From the NCBI GenBank assembly GCA_049999725.1, contig JBNGIS010017078.1, forward strand, positions 1-43,304: a stretch of DNA of 43,304 nucleotides, in the 5' to 3' direction. Below are positions 1-10,500 of the stretch, in pieces (positions within the stretch are counted from its first letter, which is position 1; each line of letters begins with the position of its first letter). The stretch comes from Haplomitrium mnioides. Its lineage: Eukaryota > Marchantiophyta > Haplomitriopsida > Calobryales. The notes beneath the pieces are model-generated. The model was not told the origin of the DNA and made no database searches. It saw nothing but the letters and a program-made list of their open reading frames with translations. The position numbers were made by a program, and so were the translations under genes.

Positions 1-1150
1 GGAAGTATATATCGCTTGTCTTTGAATTCATTCGGGTTGATGCACGGGCAATTGTTGGAGACATAGCGCTGCGGGGCTCGCGATTCGCGCATGGTAAGGC
101 ATGGCGATACTCAATTGAAGGCTACGTGAAGCAGGGGTACTCGCTCAAGGGGAACCGGGGGATTCGGAGGTGGATTGGAGGGGCGCCGAGTGTTGCATAA
201 GTAGTAAGCTCTAGATGCTCGAGCGATCTAGGTGAATTCGTCCCTGCAAGCGGACCAGGGCGGAGGGTTACTGATACGATAGCTCGGAAGGGGTTTTCGG
301 TCGGCCTAGAACTAAGGAGAGGCTGCCTGGTAGTGAGTTGGGGGTCGTCTCGGCGTTTCACGGGCCATTACAGGGTGACAGCGATGGCAAGAAAGGAGAT
401 TGCATGGTAAGGCAAGGCGATACTCAATTGAAGGCTACGTGAGGCAGGGTACTCGCTCAAGGGGAACCGGAGGATTTAGAGGAGGACTAGATGGAGACCC
501 ATGTGACCTCATCCTTGCAGGCGGACCAAGGCGGAGGGTTACCGATACGATAGCTCAGAAGGGGTCTTCGGTCGGCTGAGAACTAAGGAGAGGATGGTTG
601 GTAGTGAGCTGGGAGTCTCTCGGCATTCCCCTGTGCAAGCGCATCAACCGAGAGTGTTCGGAGAACACTTTGGTGTGCTAATTCTCAAGTGGAGCTGAGA
701 GAGGGGGGCTGTGCTAGTGCCGGTGCACTGGGCGTAGTAAGACCCGTCGAGGCTCGAGGGTGGAGTGGGCTACCGGCAGCTGGTAAAGCTGTCTTCCAGA
801 GGTAGAAGTAAAAGAAACTCTCTTCCTAGCTTGAGGAAGTAAAAGCAGGGCTTCTCGCGAGGGAAGTTAAAAAACTATCTGGAGTGGAGGGTGTGTGGGT
901 TGCTGGGTTGCAGTTGTAAGGCAGCGGGAATCACAAGGGAAGTTTAAATAGTTAGAATTCCAGAGTGCCTTCAAGGACTCTGTTTTCTCTTGCATATAGT
1001 GTACATATGTGTTGTTTATATATGTGTAGTTAGATTTCATTTCTACATGTGTGTCCCTTTGAGTTACTAGATTAGTCGACATCAGATCAGCTGAGCAGAC
1101 CCTGGGAACACACTTGAAGGGGGAGTCCAATCCCTTGACACAAGTCTGGT
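1..1150 (+). repeat. Retroelement leader relic, inverted relative of element A leader
   Basis: No convincing protein is encoded here. Read on the plus strand, the segment aligns with the minus strand of 13180-12390, the region between the 5' LTR and gag of element A. Shared landmarks include GGGGCGCC near 180, CTCGCGAGGGAAGTT near 853 and a purine-rich GAAGGGGGAGTCC near 1114, which matches the sequence at the start of the element A gag. Identity looks moderate with many indels. It is probably part of a second element of the A family in the opposite orientation, cut off by the window edge. The call rests on visual alignment only. Confidence 0.6.
90..625 (+). repeat. Tandem duplication (~0.3 kb unit)
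   Basis: Two head-to-tail copies are visible: 90-360 and 402-625. Both start with GCATGGTAAGGC, share CAATTGAAGGCTACGTGA and end with a segment containing TTCGGTCGGC and ACTAAGGAGAGG. The second copy lacks about 60 bases in the middle. The related leader at 12900-13180 shows only one such unit, so the duplication seems specific to this copy. Confidence 0.7.
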
Positions 1151-1661
1151 TTCTTGGGGGTGAATGCTCTCTGTTCCTGATTCTATTTGCATAGTTAGGA
1201 ATTAGTTAGGAATTAGTGCATGTTAGGATAGTTAGGAAGTAGTGCAGCTTAGCATAGTTAGAAATAGTTGTATCAGACCTGTGACCACCTTGAAAGGAGG
1301 AGTCCAGAGCTGTTGTGTGTTCAGCTATGCAGGTCACCAGCACCATTCTGCCCAAGCACAAATAAGGTGGTAGAGCCTAAGTCATTGGGTCCTAAGAATA
1401 AAGAGGAAGAATCACACAAGCTAGCTGGGTGTTATGGATGTAGACTTGTGTGTGTATGGTTGAAATATCTGACTTGAGTGTGTGAAGAGGAAGAGTGAGA
1501 AAGGCACAACAGGCTTGTAAGGAGAGGAAGAGTCCTTAAGGCTTGAAAGTGGTAACTGGCAAGGGACAATCTCAGAAAAGAACCCCAAAGCCCGCAAACC
1601 TGTCCTCCCTTGCATCGAAACGGGGCCTGAAAAGGTTAAGGCCTAGAACCGGGGAGTGACA
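1151..1661. repeat. LTR-like segment ending in GTGACA
   Basis: No gene is seen. A purine-rich CTTGAA(A/G)GG(A/G)GGAGTCC motif occurs twice, near 1112 and 1290, as if a polypurine tract region had been duplicated. The segment stops at 1661, exactly where the element B RT reading frame begins. Read on the minus strand the edge is TGTCACTCCCC, and TG with a C-rich start is a common beginning for plant gypsy LTRs. It is therefore probably an LTR fragment of another element abutting or inserted into B. No partner LTR is visible, so orientation and extent are uncertain. Confidence 0.35.
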
Positions 1662-2290
1662 AGGAGGCAAACGATATGGTGCTTTGCACGGTGGAGTACT
1701 TCTTGGAATGACCTCAATCTTGTGATCAATGCATTGTTTTGGAGGCAAACCCTTGGGCAAATCATTGGGAAAAACGTCCTTAAACTCCTTCAAAACACCT
1801 TGAAATTCATGTGGAACATTATGATTTGAGTCCTCCTTGTCAATAGTGAGCTCACATGTGAGTACTAAAAACACCATATCTTGCTTTTTGATCGCATTTG
1901 CTCCAATCACATATAGAGGCAGGCGTCTTGAATGAGATCGTACTCGATCTCCCCAAATCTTCTATTGAGATGTCGTGAGTGTCTTCTTTCTCCAATCTAC
2001 TTGCGGATTATATCCTCGTAACCATTTCATTCCAAGAATAGCGTCATATCTTGCCAATGTTGTGACCTTCCACTCCAACTTCTCTTTATAGTTACCCGTG
2101 TGTAAAGCTATACTTTGAGATAGTCGTTCAATAGATTTGCTTTGGCCATTTGCCATTTCCACCACTTCATGCTCTTTTTTTTTCAAGAGGCAACTTCAAC
2201 TTCAATGCTATCACTCGTGATAAGTAATTTTCTTCTACTTCGGAGTCTACCAAAACTCTTATTGCAGATCCTTCCATCCATCCATCAACC
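1662..2290 (-). pseudogene. pol: Element B protease and N-terminal RT (truncated)
   Basis: An aspartic protease of the gypsy type is visible: VLVDSEVE near 2260 stands where families have V-D-S-G-A, so the flap-side glycine is replaced by glutamate. Downstream DAILGMKWLRGYNPQVDW near 2000 is the conserved end of the protease. After a stop and a frame change, the linker continues to PPCKAPYRL near 1670, the conserved entry of Ty3/gypsy RT. The reading frame then runs into unrelated LTR-like sequence at 1661. RT catalytic motifs, RNase H and integrase are absent. At least one stop at 1962 and frame changes separate the pieces. Confidence 0.8.
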
Positions 2291-2469
2291 ACAATTAACC
2301 CTCTATTTTAATGTTTTTCTATATAATAGATGCTTTCCTCGCTTTTCTTCTTCATCCCAGCAAAACCACGAGGTTTTTCTTACTAGTGCTCATCGTTTCC
2401 CTAACCTTCTTCATCCCCAACATTGTTGACATTATGGAGAGGCCACCGAAATACTCGTCCTTGATTGTG

Positions 2470-3315
2470 CCGCACTACTCTACAATTTGGTGCAATGTGT
2501 CATACTCGCCCACAATTGTAGCATGTTCAAGTTTCTCGTCGATCATCTATCCTCCTTTCATTAGTGTGTTGTGGTCCCCCTTGTTGGTGAATTGGGCGAT
2601 GAAATTCTCTTCTTCTTATATTACCCAACTCCATAGGCACAAGGCAATAGTTTCCTCCAGTTTGCACAATTCCTAGTGTCTCTTCAATTTGTTGAGCAAA
2701 TGAAATGGCTTCATTTACGTCTTTTGGGTTGCGCATCATAACCTCTCCTCTAATCTTTCTCTTTAACCCTTGCAAAAATTTGTCAAGGGCCTCTATTGGA
2801 CTCATATCTTTGATTTGAACTTGCAAGCTTCGAAATTCCTCAATGTATCTTGCAACACTTCCTTGCTCCTCCAACTCCCAAAGCTTCATTCTTGTGGTCA
2901 ATATAGAATCCACCGCTTTAAAATTTTGGAGCAAACAATCTTTTAAACTGATCCACAAAAGTTGTTCTACTCATGTATTTTTCTGTCGCTCCCAACCTTG
3001 TAGCCATATTGATGCATGCTTTGTTAAGAATGACCTTGCAAACAATCCTTTCTCCAAATCCGAACCATTTGGATAATATGACATGTGAACCTCCATTCGA
3101 TAAACCCATCCTTCTACGATGCCAATTGTGGGACTTCCTCCATAGGGCTCTACTTTGCACGACTTACTTATTTTCTGAAGTAACGTCTCCCGACTTCCTT
3201 CTCTACTTTCTTGTTGTAGTTGCATTTTCACCATTTTCGTTATCAACATGTTTGTTTGTTGTTGGCTTGCTATAAAAGCTGCTTGAAGCTCTTCCAACTT
3301 TGCCATCATCCACAC
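2470..3315 (-). pseudogene. gag: Element B gag (capsid and zinc knuckle)
   Basis: The frame starts with MWMMAKLEELQAAF at 3315. It carries a retrotransposon capsid domain: YGGSPTIGIVEGWVYRMEVH near 3150, then the family-typical ARYIEEFRSLQVQIKD and DKFLQGLKRKIRGEV segments near 2840-2750. Its tail ends in a CX2CX4HX4C zinc knuckle (CYNCGRV-stop-HIAPNC) at about 2485-2525, interrupted by one stop. A frameshift near 2920-2970 splits the capsid into two overlapping frames. The product would bind and package element RNA in virus-like particles. This copy cannot make a full protein. Confidence 0.85.
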
Positions 3316-3380
3316 TCCTTCTTCAAGACTGTTGGAGTTAACATCAATGTTGTTCTGTCACAGTTTTAACCCTCTAAAAC

Positions 3381-3805
3381 TTATACAAACACAAATATAT
3401 ACACATTCCAATTGTGAAGAATTGGTAAAATAAAAGGTTTAGGAGATGCCAACACAACATTACAGAACCTCTCTCCAAACTTACAAACAAGAAAATCACA
3501 TTGTGTTTGCTTATGCGTTACTATAATACAAATATAACATTTGGAGTTGAACTCTTCTAGAGGAGCTTGGTTCAAATCCATTTTTCTTTCTACCACAAAA
3601 TATAAATAAAACACTCCCATGTAACACCATAGTTTACCATAGGTAAGATGACAGGTTCTCTTGATTCCATCACAAAAACCATAAAATCATCACCAAAATA
3701 ATACGCTAGAAATTGACGAAAGAAATGTTTGTCAATATTGAACACACAAATGTTAAAAGGATTTAATAGAGGAATTCTAGGAGGTGCAAATGCTCCTCTA
3801 TCCAT
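3381..3805 (-). pseudogene. Upstream leader peptide module of element B
   Basis: Between the primer-binding site and gag lies coding-like sequence. Residues from 3805 read MDRGAF..P..PLLNPF, then FRQFLAYYFGDDF, then PVILPMVNYG..W..FIYIL, ending at 3590. A very similar module, with MDRGLF, FRQWIVYHFGDNF and PVLLPIITYG..W..TIYIL, occurs in the unrelated insertion at 6576-6806. A weaker third version (KFGERF...PFILPI) follows at 3381-3620 in another frame. I do not recognise a known domain. It may be a small accessory frame upstream of gag or a shared non-coding repeat that happens to be open. Function unknown. Confidence 0.4.
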
Positions 3806-3994
3806 TGGCTACCATAGCATCAAGTCAAACTTCTTATCTTCATGTATAAAAGATGGGATATCCACTATCTTTTATTCATGAAAACTTGATAGTTTAACTT
3901 TAATGGAGTCAATGCAAAGTAGAGATTCCACTACTCAAAAAGGTCTTAAGTACTTCTCCAAAGAGAGGTAATCCACACTCTTTAGAGAAGACCA

Positions 3995-4007
3995 AGCTTT
4001 GATACCA
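3995..4007 (-). promoter_or_regulatory. Primer-binding site of element B
   Basis: On the minus strand the sequence is TGGTATCAAAGCT, close to the TGGTATCAGAGC complement of plant initiator-Met tRNA. It starts one base after the LTR terminus at 4009, the expected place for minus-strand DNA priming. Confidence 0.85.
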
Positions 4008-4008
4008 C

Positions 4009-4575
4009 TGTAACACTACACACCCACATTACACACACAAGTTAGCACAAGTACAACATATATAAGTTAGTATAAGAGAAGCGCACAAGAACTTCAAGAA
4101 CCCACAAGGTAAGAGATGCCAAACAAGGCACTCTCCCTTCTTTATATACTTGAGAGAAAGCACTTTTCTTACATAGGTGGAGGAACCCCTTTGGTTCCTT
4201 TTCTATCCTCTTCTAATTGGACCCCTCTTTTCTCTCTCACTCTAATTGGACCACCTTTTACTTTTGTTCTCCTTCTGCCACGTGTTCTTTTCCTTAGAAC
4301 CTTCCATCTCTTTAGTTCTCCTTATGCCATGTGTTTTTATCTTTAGAAACTTCTCTTTACTTTAATTCTCCGCTTGTCACATGTCCTTATCCTCTTGTAA
4401 AGTAGTCTATCTAGACTCCCTCTTTCACTTTAATTCATTGACTTTCTCTCCTCGTGCCATGTGTCCATCTCTCTATAATAGCAATTGTTTTTTGCTACTC
4501 TAACTTAGCAATAGCTTTCTAGACAAAGTTGACATTATTTTTAGCTGTGGCTTACTAAAGTTAGTGATCGTTACA
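4009..4575 (-). repeat. 5' LTR of element B
   Basis: The 567-base segment begins on the plus strand with TGTAAC and ends with GTTACA, a perfect short inverted terminal repeat with TG...CA ends. It abuts the primer-binding site on one side and element A LTR sequence on the other. On the minus strand AGTATATAAA at 4150-4141 is a good TATA box, placing the transcription start near 4115 and leaving about 100 bases of R-U5. No second copy is in the window. Confidence 0.85.
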
Positions 4576-5448
4576 CCACGTCATCTGAAGAGCCGCTTGC
4601 CTCATCGAGTAAGAACAATGCCTTCGTTGCCATTTTGAAGCCATCTTGTCAAAAAGCTCGCAATAAGAACAACACGCGCCCGAAGCTCCTTTCACTAGGT
4701 TGTGACCAAGCTCGATACAAGAACTACAAAGGACTCCTTTTTGAACCAATCCCTTGCATGCCTCCATCAAACTTTCAAACGTGGCATTTATACTCCTTCG
4801 AACTTTAAAACTTATCCTCTCCCAATCCAGATCTTCAATAGATCATCCTTTCGGCTGATCCCTCCTTGCTTCTTCCGGTCAGACCTTTGATAGATCATCT
4901 TTTTGGCTGATCCCTCCTTTCTCTCTCGGTCAGACCTTTGATAGATCATCTTTTTGGTTGATCCCTCCTTTCTCTCTCGGTCGGACCTTCGATAGATCAT
5001 CCTTTTGGCTGATCCCTCCTTACTTCTTCCGGTTCGACCTCCCAATGAATCCCTATTAAGTGGGCTCTCCACATCGGAAACTCACTCGAAACCCACTTAA
5101 TCGGGCTCTCCATTTAAGAAGGTTGAGTCTTGGTAAGTTCTTCGTGGCCCACCACCTCTTCGTTGAAGACCTGCATACTCTTTGGAGACGCCACGTAACC
5201 CGTCGAATCTCCTGAAGCACTCTGGAGACACCACGTTTCCATAGAATCTTTCGGAGCCCTCAGAAAACTCCACGTTTCCGCTAAGACTCGTAGAAATCGA
5301 AGAAAGGGGTCGGACCTTTGTAGAGCTCATCTCGCATTTGCAAGATCAAGGCGTCCCCCGCTCCTTGGCCTAACACGTGCTTACAAAGGTCCCAACTCCT
5401 CCTTCCTGTCTCCAATCCTTGCTTCTGATGTGTGGCATCTACAGGCGT
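4576..5448 (-). repeat. Element A 3' LTR, first part
   Basis: Aligns along its length with 13562-14375 of the 5' LTR, for example AAGAACAACACG(C/T)GCCCGAAGCTC. It is cut at 4576 by the end of element B and at 5448 by the nested insertion, where GCGT marks the break. Confidence 0.85.
4850..5040. repeat. 51-bp minisatellite inside the element A LTR
   Basis: About four head-to-tail copies of a 51-base unit containing CTTTGATAGATCATC and TTGGCTGATCCCTCC. The 5' LTR holds the same array at about 13810-13980 with three copies. As 51 is divisible by three, the minus strand reads as a repeated 17-residue peptide over 4812-5072; that open frame is a by-product of the array, not a gene. Confidence 0.85.
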
Positions 5449-7164
5449 TGTCGCGTGGCAGTAATTTAGGTCTGGGAATACACGGGGTATATGGCTGTGG
5501 AGAAGGTTGTGTGAAAGGTAGAAGCTTTGATGATAAGAGTGCTGGAATGAAACAGATTTGGCAAAGATTGAGTGCTTCTTGCCTTGGTGGCTTCAATTTC
5601 CCTTACACAAAGCAAAGGGAAACAATTTGTACTCCCTTTGTACTCAAATTTCGGTCAAGGATAGTGTCAATTCTACTGAGTTGTTCGATTTGCAACTCTC
5701 AGTCTGGAATTCAGGTTGCCTAAGAAAGCTGTGTGCAAATTTTCAGTTCGAAATTCACAGCGAAGTGCTCTCCATAGTCGAAACTCAATTGCTAGTTAAA
5801 AGACCGAAAATCCGACACTCATAAACTTTCCCGAGTAATAACTCTATTGATTTAGATGATCTTGACATGAAATTTCATACAGAACTTCTTCACACTCCAC
5901 TCTAACCTTCCACAAAGTTTCAGCTTCTATACTGCTCTTGGTGTATAGAAACAAGTTATCAATCAAATGTCGAAAAGAAAGTAACTTTGAAGAACCTCAA
6001 GAATGTGTCTTCAACTTCAATCAGCTCTCACAGATTGACTGCAGCTCCAAATGAATCGAAATTTGATGTAAAACTATAGCCCTTGTTGTCAGCTTCCCAA
6101 TGGTACTCTGTTTGCTCCCAGAATCGTTGTAACAACTTCGCAATTACCCAAAATGTCCACTTATCTTCAATTCAACCCCTTTGTCTTCAATCGCTCATAA
6201 GTATGAGTGTAGAACTCCAAATGACTCAAAATTTTATGCAGAGGGATGCTACTCTTTGTGAGCTTTCGATCGCTACCCTGCTTGAACTTCTCCTCCCCTG
6301 GAAATCCCTCGAACCTCATTGAAAATGACTCCTTTTCTTTCTTCCTTTTAGGGTTTTTACTAAAAGAAAGTTAACTCCTTTTTTTTCTTGTTATAAGAAC
6401 AACTCTAAGTAAGTTCCTTTGTAGAACAGAGCACAAATAAGGTAGAAACAGAAAAGAAAATTTTCTCCCTTGATCATTTGATAAGTTGATGAAGTCACTC
6501 GAACATTCGTTGTCGACTATTCACCATTTACCCAACGTATCCCTTGCAGAAGACCCAAGAAAACTCCACTTCGAATCAGGTCAGAATGTAAATTGTCACA
6601 TCCCATCGCTCCCCATAGGTGATAATGGGCAACAGTACTGGAATAGGTGAGTTCATAACCGAATTCAAGAAATTATCACCGAAGTGATAGACAATCCACT
6701 GCCGAAAATGATCTCGAGGAATAATGCGCAAACCAACAAAGAAAGGATTTGGAAGAGGAAAATTAGGAGCAACAAACAATCCTCTGTCCATTTCCCAGAT
6801 TTCCACCCATAAGCTCCTTCAATTCCACCGTAAAACTTTCGTGCCTTGAACGCCACTCCCTTTTGCAATAGCTGTCTCTCACTGGTTGTTCCTTTTATGA
6901 TCCCCCCTTCTTCCCCATTGCTTTCTCTATATCTTCAAAATATCTGAGCGCATAATCCAAAAGAATCCATGAACAACCAATCAAATGGTCTTGTCCTTAC
7001 CTACAGGATCTCGAGAACCCTCTACTTTTGCGTTTCTAGAAGCTTCTCGATAGATGCCTTGCTGCTTCTTCTTGACTTTTCTCTGATTTTAACTCTAGTA
7101 AGAAGATGACTTTTCTCCATTCTTTTGTTATCTTTTCACGCATTAGCCGAACCACAACACAACA
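5449..7164 (-). mobile_element. 1.7-kb insertion in the element A 3' LTR (possible solo LTR)
   Basis: The 3' LTR alignment with the 5' LTR is interrupted here and resumes exactly at 7165. The insert begins TGTCGCG and ends CAACACAACA on the plus strand, so it has TG...CA termini. The four bases GCGT occur at 5445-5448 and 7165-7168, a short target-site duplication. No gag or pol is present. The minus-strand frame at 6806-6576 encodes the same peptide module seen in the leader of element B. A solo LTR or a small non-autonomous element fits; strand is assigned from that module. Confidence 0.7.
6576..6806 (-). pseudogene. Second copy of the leader peptide module
   Basis: A 76-residue frame with MDRGLFVAPNFPLPNPF, then FRQWIVYHFGDNF, then PVLLPIITYGERWDVTIYIL. 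It parallels 3590-3805 in order and spacing, while the DNA around it is unrelated to element B. I do not recognise a known domain. Confidence 0.4.
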
Positions 7165-7553
7165 GCGTGCTCTGCGGTCTCCCTCTTCCTTGAGCGCTTT
7201 CAGATTTTTGCCTTGTAGCTCCGCTCTTCCTCCTTTGATCGCTTCGCGTTTGGTGTGCATGCCCTCCTCCCCTCTAGGTCTCGATTCCCGCATCCCCATC
7301 ATCTCTACGGGCTCTCATTGGCTTCCTTCGAATTTTTAGTGGTGCTCCCCCACTTGCTGACGACCATTGCTCCTTTCTCTTCTTCCACAATGATCTTGTT
7401 CTCCTTCTTAGATCCATGCACTCTGCTTGTACTCATAGTTTGAAGGATTCCTACTGCTTTCGAGGCGCTTTTGCCCTTACTATAGAGGAATTATGTCAAT
7501 GCTACTTCCTCATTGCACAATTTTGAGTCAGCGCTCTAATTCCCTTGCTGACA
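7165..7553 (-). repeat. Element A 3' LTR, second part
   Basis: Aligns with 14372-14768 (shared CTTGAGCGCTTTCAG, TTGCCTTGTAGCTCCGC and GCTTTCGAGGCGCTTTTGCCC). Alignment stops at GCTGACA (7553; 14768 on the right), giving an LTR that begins TGTCAGC on the minus strand. Confidence 0.88.
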
Positions 7554-7566
7554 TAACTCCCCCTTC
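7554..7566 (-). promoter_or_regulatory. Polypurine tract of element A
   Basis: On the minus strand CGAAGGGGGAGTTA runs directly into the LTR start TGTCAGC at 7553. Purine richness and exact abutment with the 3' LTR are what a plus-strand primer tract requires. Confidence 0.8.
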
Positions 7567-7685
7567 GAGTGTGAAGCGTCCCCGCAAACACTCTTCATCT
7601 TCCTTGCTCTGCTGGGTGCCTCCTCTAAGTGGTCATTGGCTAACTTCCGTAACAATTTTAGCACAACCCCACAAAATGCCCCCCA

Positions 7686-7722
7686 ACAAACTCACACACA
7701 CACACATACTTGCACACACAAC
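7686..7722. repeat. CA microsatellite
   Basis: Interrupted (CA)n tract (ACTCACACACACACACATAC, then CACACACA) between the integrase stop and the PPT of element A. Confidence 0.9.
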
Positions 7723-7731
7723 TTACCTCTA

Positions 7732-8853
7732 CTAGCCAGGTACCTTCGATGGGATCACCGTTGGGCCCTCTCCCTCCTCCTCTTGATTCACATACCTTTT
7801 GAGTCTGTCAAAGTGCACCCAGTTGGTGAACTTGATACCCTCCAGTGTCTCCAACTTTGCTGACTCATTCTGATGTAGCTTCCTCAACACAAATGGCTCC
7901 ATCCACCTTGTGAGCAATTTCCTAGGGAAATGCACAAACCTGATGTCATACAACAACACCAGATTTCCCTCCAAGAGGTCAGTTGGCTTGAGCCCCTTAT
8001 TATGCTATCTCTTTCTCAACTCTTGCTGGTGCTCCAACCTCCATTGGGCTAACTCTCTGGTCTCCTCTAGGCTTTCCAACTGATAGAGCCTTCCCCTTCT
8101 TCTCTGATCTTCAACCATCCTCTCACGCTCCAACAATTGCCTGGTGGGTATCTTATACTCCATTGGTACCAAAGCATTTTGTCCAAAGACCAAAAAGTAA
8201 GGGCAGTGGCCCGTTGTGGTCTTGTAGGCCAAATTGTATGCATGGGTCTTGGTGAGCAGCTTGAGGTCCCAATATAATTTGTTAGCTGCCACCGTTTTAT
8301 TGAGGATCTTCTCCATGATTCCGTTGGCTCTCTCTGTCAATCCATTAGCCTTGAGATGGTAAGTTGTGGTGCGTCTATGCTTGATCAAGTATCGATTAGT
8401 TGGGTCTCGGATTACCTGATTGATGAAGTGAGTCCCCTGATCGCTGACCAGCTCCAAAGGAGGCATGAATCTACAGAACATCTGCTCATAGAAGAAGGCT
8501 GCCACTATCTTGGCATCATCCTTCCAAGTGGCTCTGATCTCCACCTACTTGGTTGCATAATCGATGGCCAGCAAGATATACCTGTTGCTCTTGCGAGTGG
8601 AAGGTGCAATTGGCCCGATGAAGTCGATCTCCCACTTCTCAAGCAGTGCCAGGCGAATAATAGGCACTAGAGGATGGTGTTGGTTTGCTGTAGGCGTCCT
8701 CCTTCTTTGGCACTTATCACATCGTTTTACCCAAAAGTGCACATCTTTGTGTAAGGTAGGCCACCAATATTCTGCATCCAAGATTTTTTTGATTGTGGTA
8801 TCTGCTGCAAAGTGGCCTTTCACCTCCTCTCCATGGAGGGTCTGCATTACCAT
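7732..8853 (-). pseudogene. pol: Element A integrase
   Basis: This is the best preserved enzyme of element A. The N-terminal zinc domain has HGEEVKGH and CDKC with YWWPTLHKDV between them. The catalytic core shows DFIGPI near 8620, SDQGTHF with its aspartate at 8440-8442, and the glutamate of LTERANG at 8332-8334, exactly 35 residues later (D-D35-E). The C-terminal segment LLTRWMEPFVL is a GPY/F-type motif. One TAG at 8545 replaces the tryptophan expected after DYATK, and another stop lies near 8004. No chromodomain follows; the frame ends at 7732, 166 bases before the PPT. It would join element cDNA to host DNA. Confidence 0.9.
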
Positions 8854-9051
8854 TGTAGACTAATCCCACTCTAGACAATGTCTGATCATCCCATCATACC
8901 CTCTCTTACGCAGTACTCCTTTGATTAAGAGGTATGTCTTTACCGACCTGAAGAATACAGTAGCCTCCTCTCTGCTGCTGTCTTTGGGAAGCTGGGCAAA
9001 ACAGAAGAATTCCGTGATGGTGGCGTAGTTCGTGGCCCTCCCAACTTTCAC

Positions 9052-9510
9052 TTGGAACAGGTTCTCATTACGGAATTCATCACCTATCTCCTTTTGATTG
9101 ACGGGTCCAGCAATCCTGGAGAAGAAATATGCATTGTTGTGTTCTTCCCGAGCTTGATCCTGACTTCAAAATTGAACTTCTGCAGGAGAAGCACCCACCT
9201 TGCAATCCAACTAGTGACATCGGTTTTTTCACCATGTATTTGAGTGCATTGTGATCAGTATGGAAGATCACTTTATAGTGCAACAAATAATGCCTAAATT
9301 TCTTCAAGGCATAGATGATCCCCACGGCTTTTTGATCTGTGCCAAAGTAATTCTTCTCTGTTGGGGCCAATAGCCTGCTGGCGAAGTAGATAAGGTGGTC
9401 TCGCCCTTTCTCATCCACTTGAGACAACACCACTCTGATGCAGAACCCATACACGTCGATCATCATATGGAAATCCTTCTTCTAGTTGGGAGAGACTAAC
9501 ACAGGGGCGC
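9052..9510 (-). pseudogene. pol: Element A RNase H
   Basis: The frame from 9466 has the family pattern VLSQVDEKGRDHLIYFASR, TEKNY, IIYALKKFRHYLL and FHTDHNALKYM. An aspartate lies in MIDVYGF at the start. The catalytic glutamate expected in the T-E-R-E-A-L position reads as TDQKAV, so the site may be damaged. A frameshift near 9225 moves the C-terminal SWIARWVLLLQKF segment into a neighbouring frame. RNase H degrades the RNA strand during reverse transcription and follows RT in the same polyprotein. Confidence 0.82.
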
Positions 9511-9589
9511 TCGCCAGCCTCTTCTTCAATTCCGTGAAGCTTGTCAGCCTTTTAAGGTGGCCTCAAATGTACTACCCGCCTTGGTCATT

Positions 9590-10500
9590 TGGGTGAGGGG
9601 CATAGCTACTGAGGCAAATTGGATGATGAATCTTCAATAATACCCAATGCACCCCAAGAATCCTTGTACCTCCTTTAGGCTGGTGGGAAAGGCAACTTTC
9701 ATCGAGTTGGTGATCTTCTCCTGATCCACCTCTATCCCCCTACTAGAAATCCGGTGTCCGAGGAGCATCCCCTCCTTCACCCGGAAGAAACACTTGCCAG
9801 GATGCAGTCTCAACCCCGTTTCTCTGCACCGTTGGAAGGTGAGCCTCACATCCCGCTCGTGGTTCTCCAACTTGCCATATACCACGAAGTCATCAATGAA
9901 CACTTCCAAGAATTTTCCAAGATAGTCGTGGAAGATATTCATCATCATCCGCATAAAGGTGCCTGGCACATTGCACAATCCAAAGGGCATTCTATTCAAA
10001 GCAAACACCCCCCATTCCGTGGTGAATGTTGTGTTGAGTTGATCATCTTCTCCATCCAAATTTGATTGCATCCTAAGTACTCGTCAAGGAAGTTGTACAC
10101 TTCTTGCCCTACCACCAAATCTAGCACCCCATCCGTGAAAGGCAACAGATAGTGGTCCTTCTTGGTAGCCTTGTTCAGCTTCCAAAAATCCTAGCATACT
10201 CAGATCTTCTTCTCTCCGTCTTGTCCCACCTTCTTGGGCACCACTACCAGGGGCGACACCCATTTGCTATTGAGAATTGGGTAGATGAAATCGGCTTCAA
10301 TCAATTTGTCTATCTCTTCCCTTACCAGCAAGGAGAATCGGAGACTCATTTGGTATTGCCTTTGTCTCACCAGGATCGCTGTTGGTTCCAAGTCGATCTA
10401 GTGCTCCCCCAATTCTCTCAAAACTCCCTTCAGATCCACGTGACTCCAAGCAAAGGCATCACTGAAATTGTGGAGGAGATTGGTGAGGGCCCACTCTGAT
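9590..10500 (-). pseudogene. pol: Element A reverse transcriptase
   Basis: From the right: IDKLIEADFIYPI and KWVSPLVVVPKK near 10300, then DFWKLNKATKKDHY, then a frame change into TTFTTEWGVFALNRMPFGL near 10010. The catalytic box is FIDDFVVYG with FIDD at 9889-9900, the Y/F-x-D-D motif. GLRLHPGKCFF and GHRISSRGIEVD follow, then the connection segment VQGFLGCIGYY. Two stops near 10190-10200 and one frameshift near 10070 separate it from the protease. Domain order and motifs are typical of Ty3/gypsy. Confidence 0.88.

Larger units (their letters stand above)
1662..4575 (-). mobile_element. Element B: truncated Ty3/gypsy LTR retrotransposon
   Basis: Reading leftward from 4575 the order is 5' LTR (4009-4575), Met-type primer-binding site, a leader with a conserved peptide module, gag, protease and the first part of reverse transcriptase. 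The coding sequence breaks near 1662, just after the KAPYRL motif of the RT N-terminus; RNase H, integrase and the 3' LTR are missing. The 5' LTR lies directly against 3' LTR sequence of element A, so B appears to have inserted into A and is younger than A's arrival. Stops and frameshifts show that it is dead. Confidence 0.85.

Noticed and set aside
4812-5072. 86-residue minus-strand frame with a 17-residue repeated peptide
   Set aside because: It is the translation of the 51-bp LTR minisatellite; the copy at 13810-13980 does not keep the frame open.
5430-5824. Plus-strand frames of 97 and 88 residues
   Set aside because: They cross the border of the insertion in the element A LTR at 5449 or lie in its non-coding part; no family resemblance.
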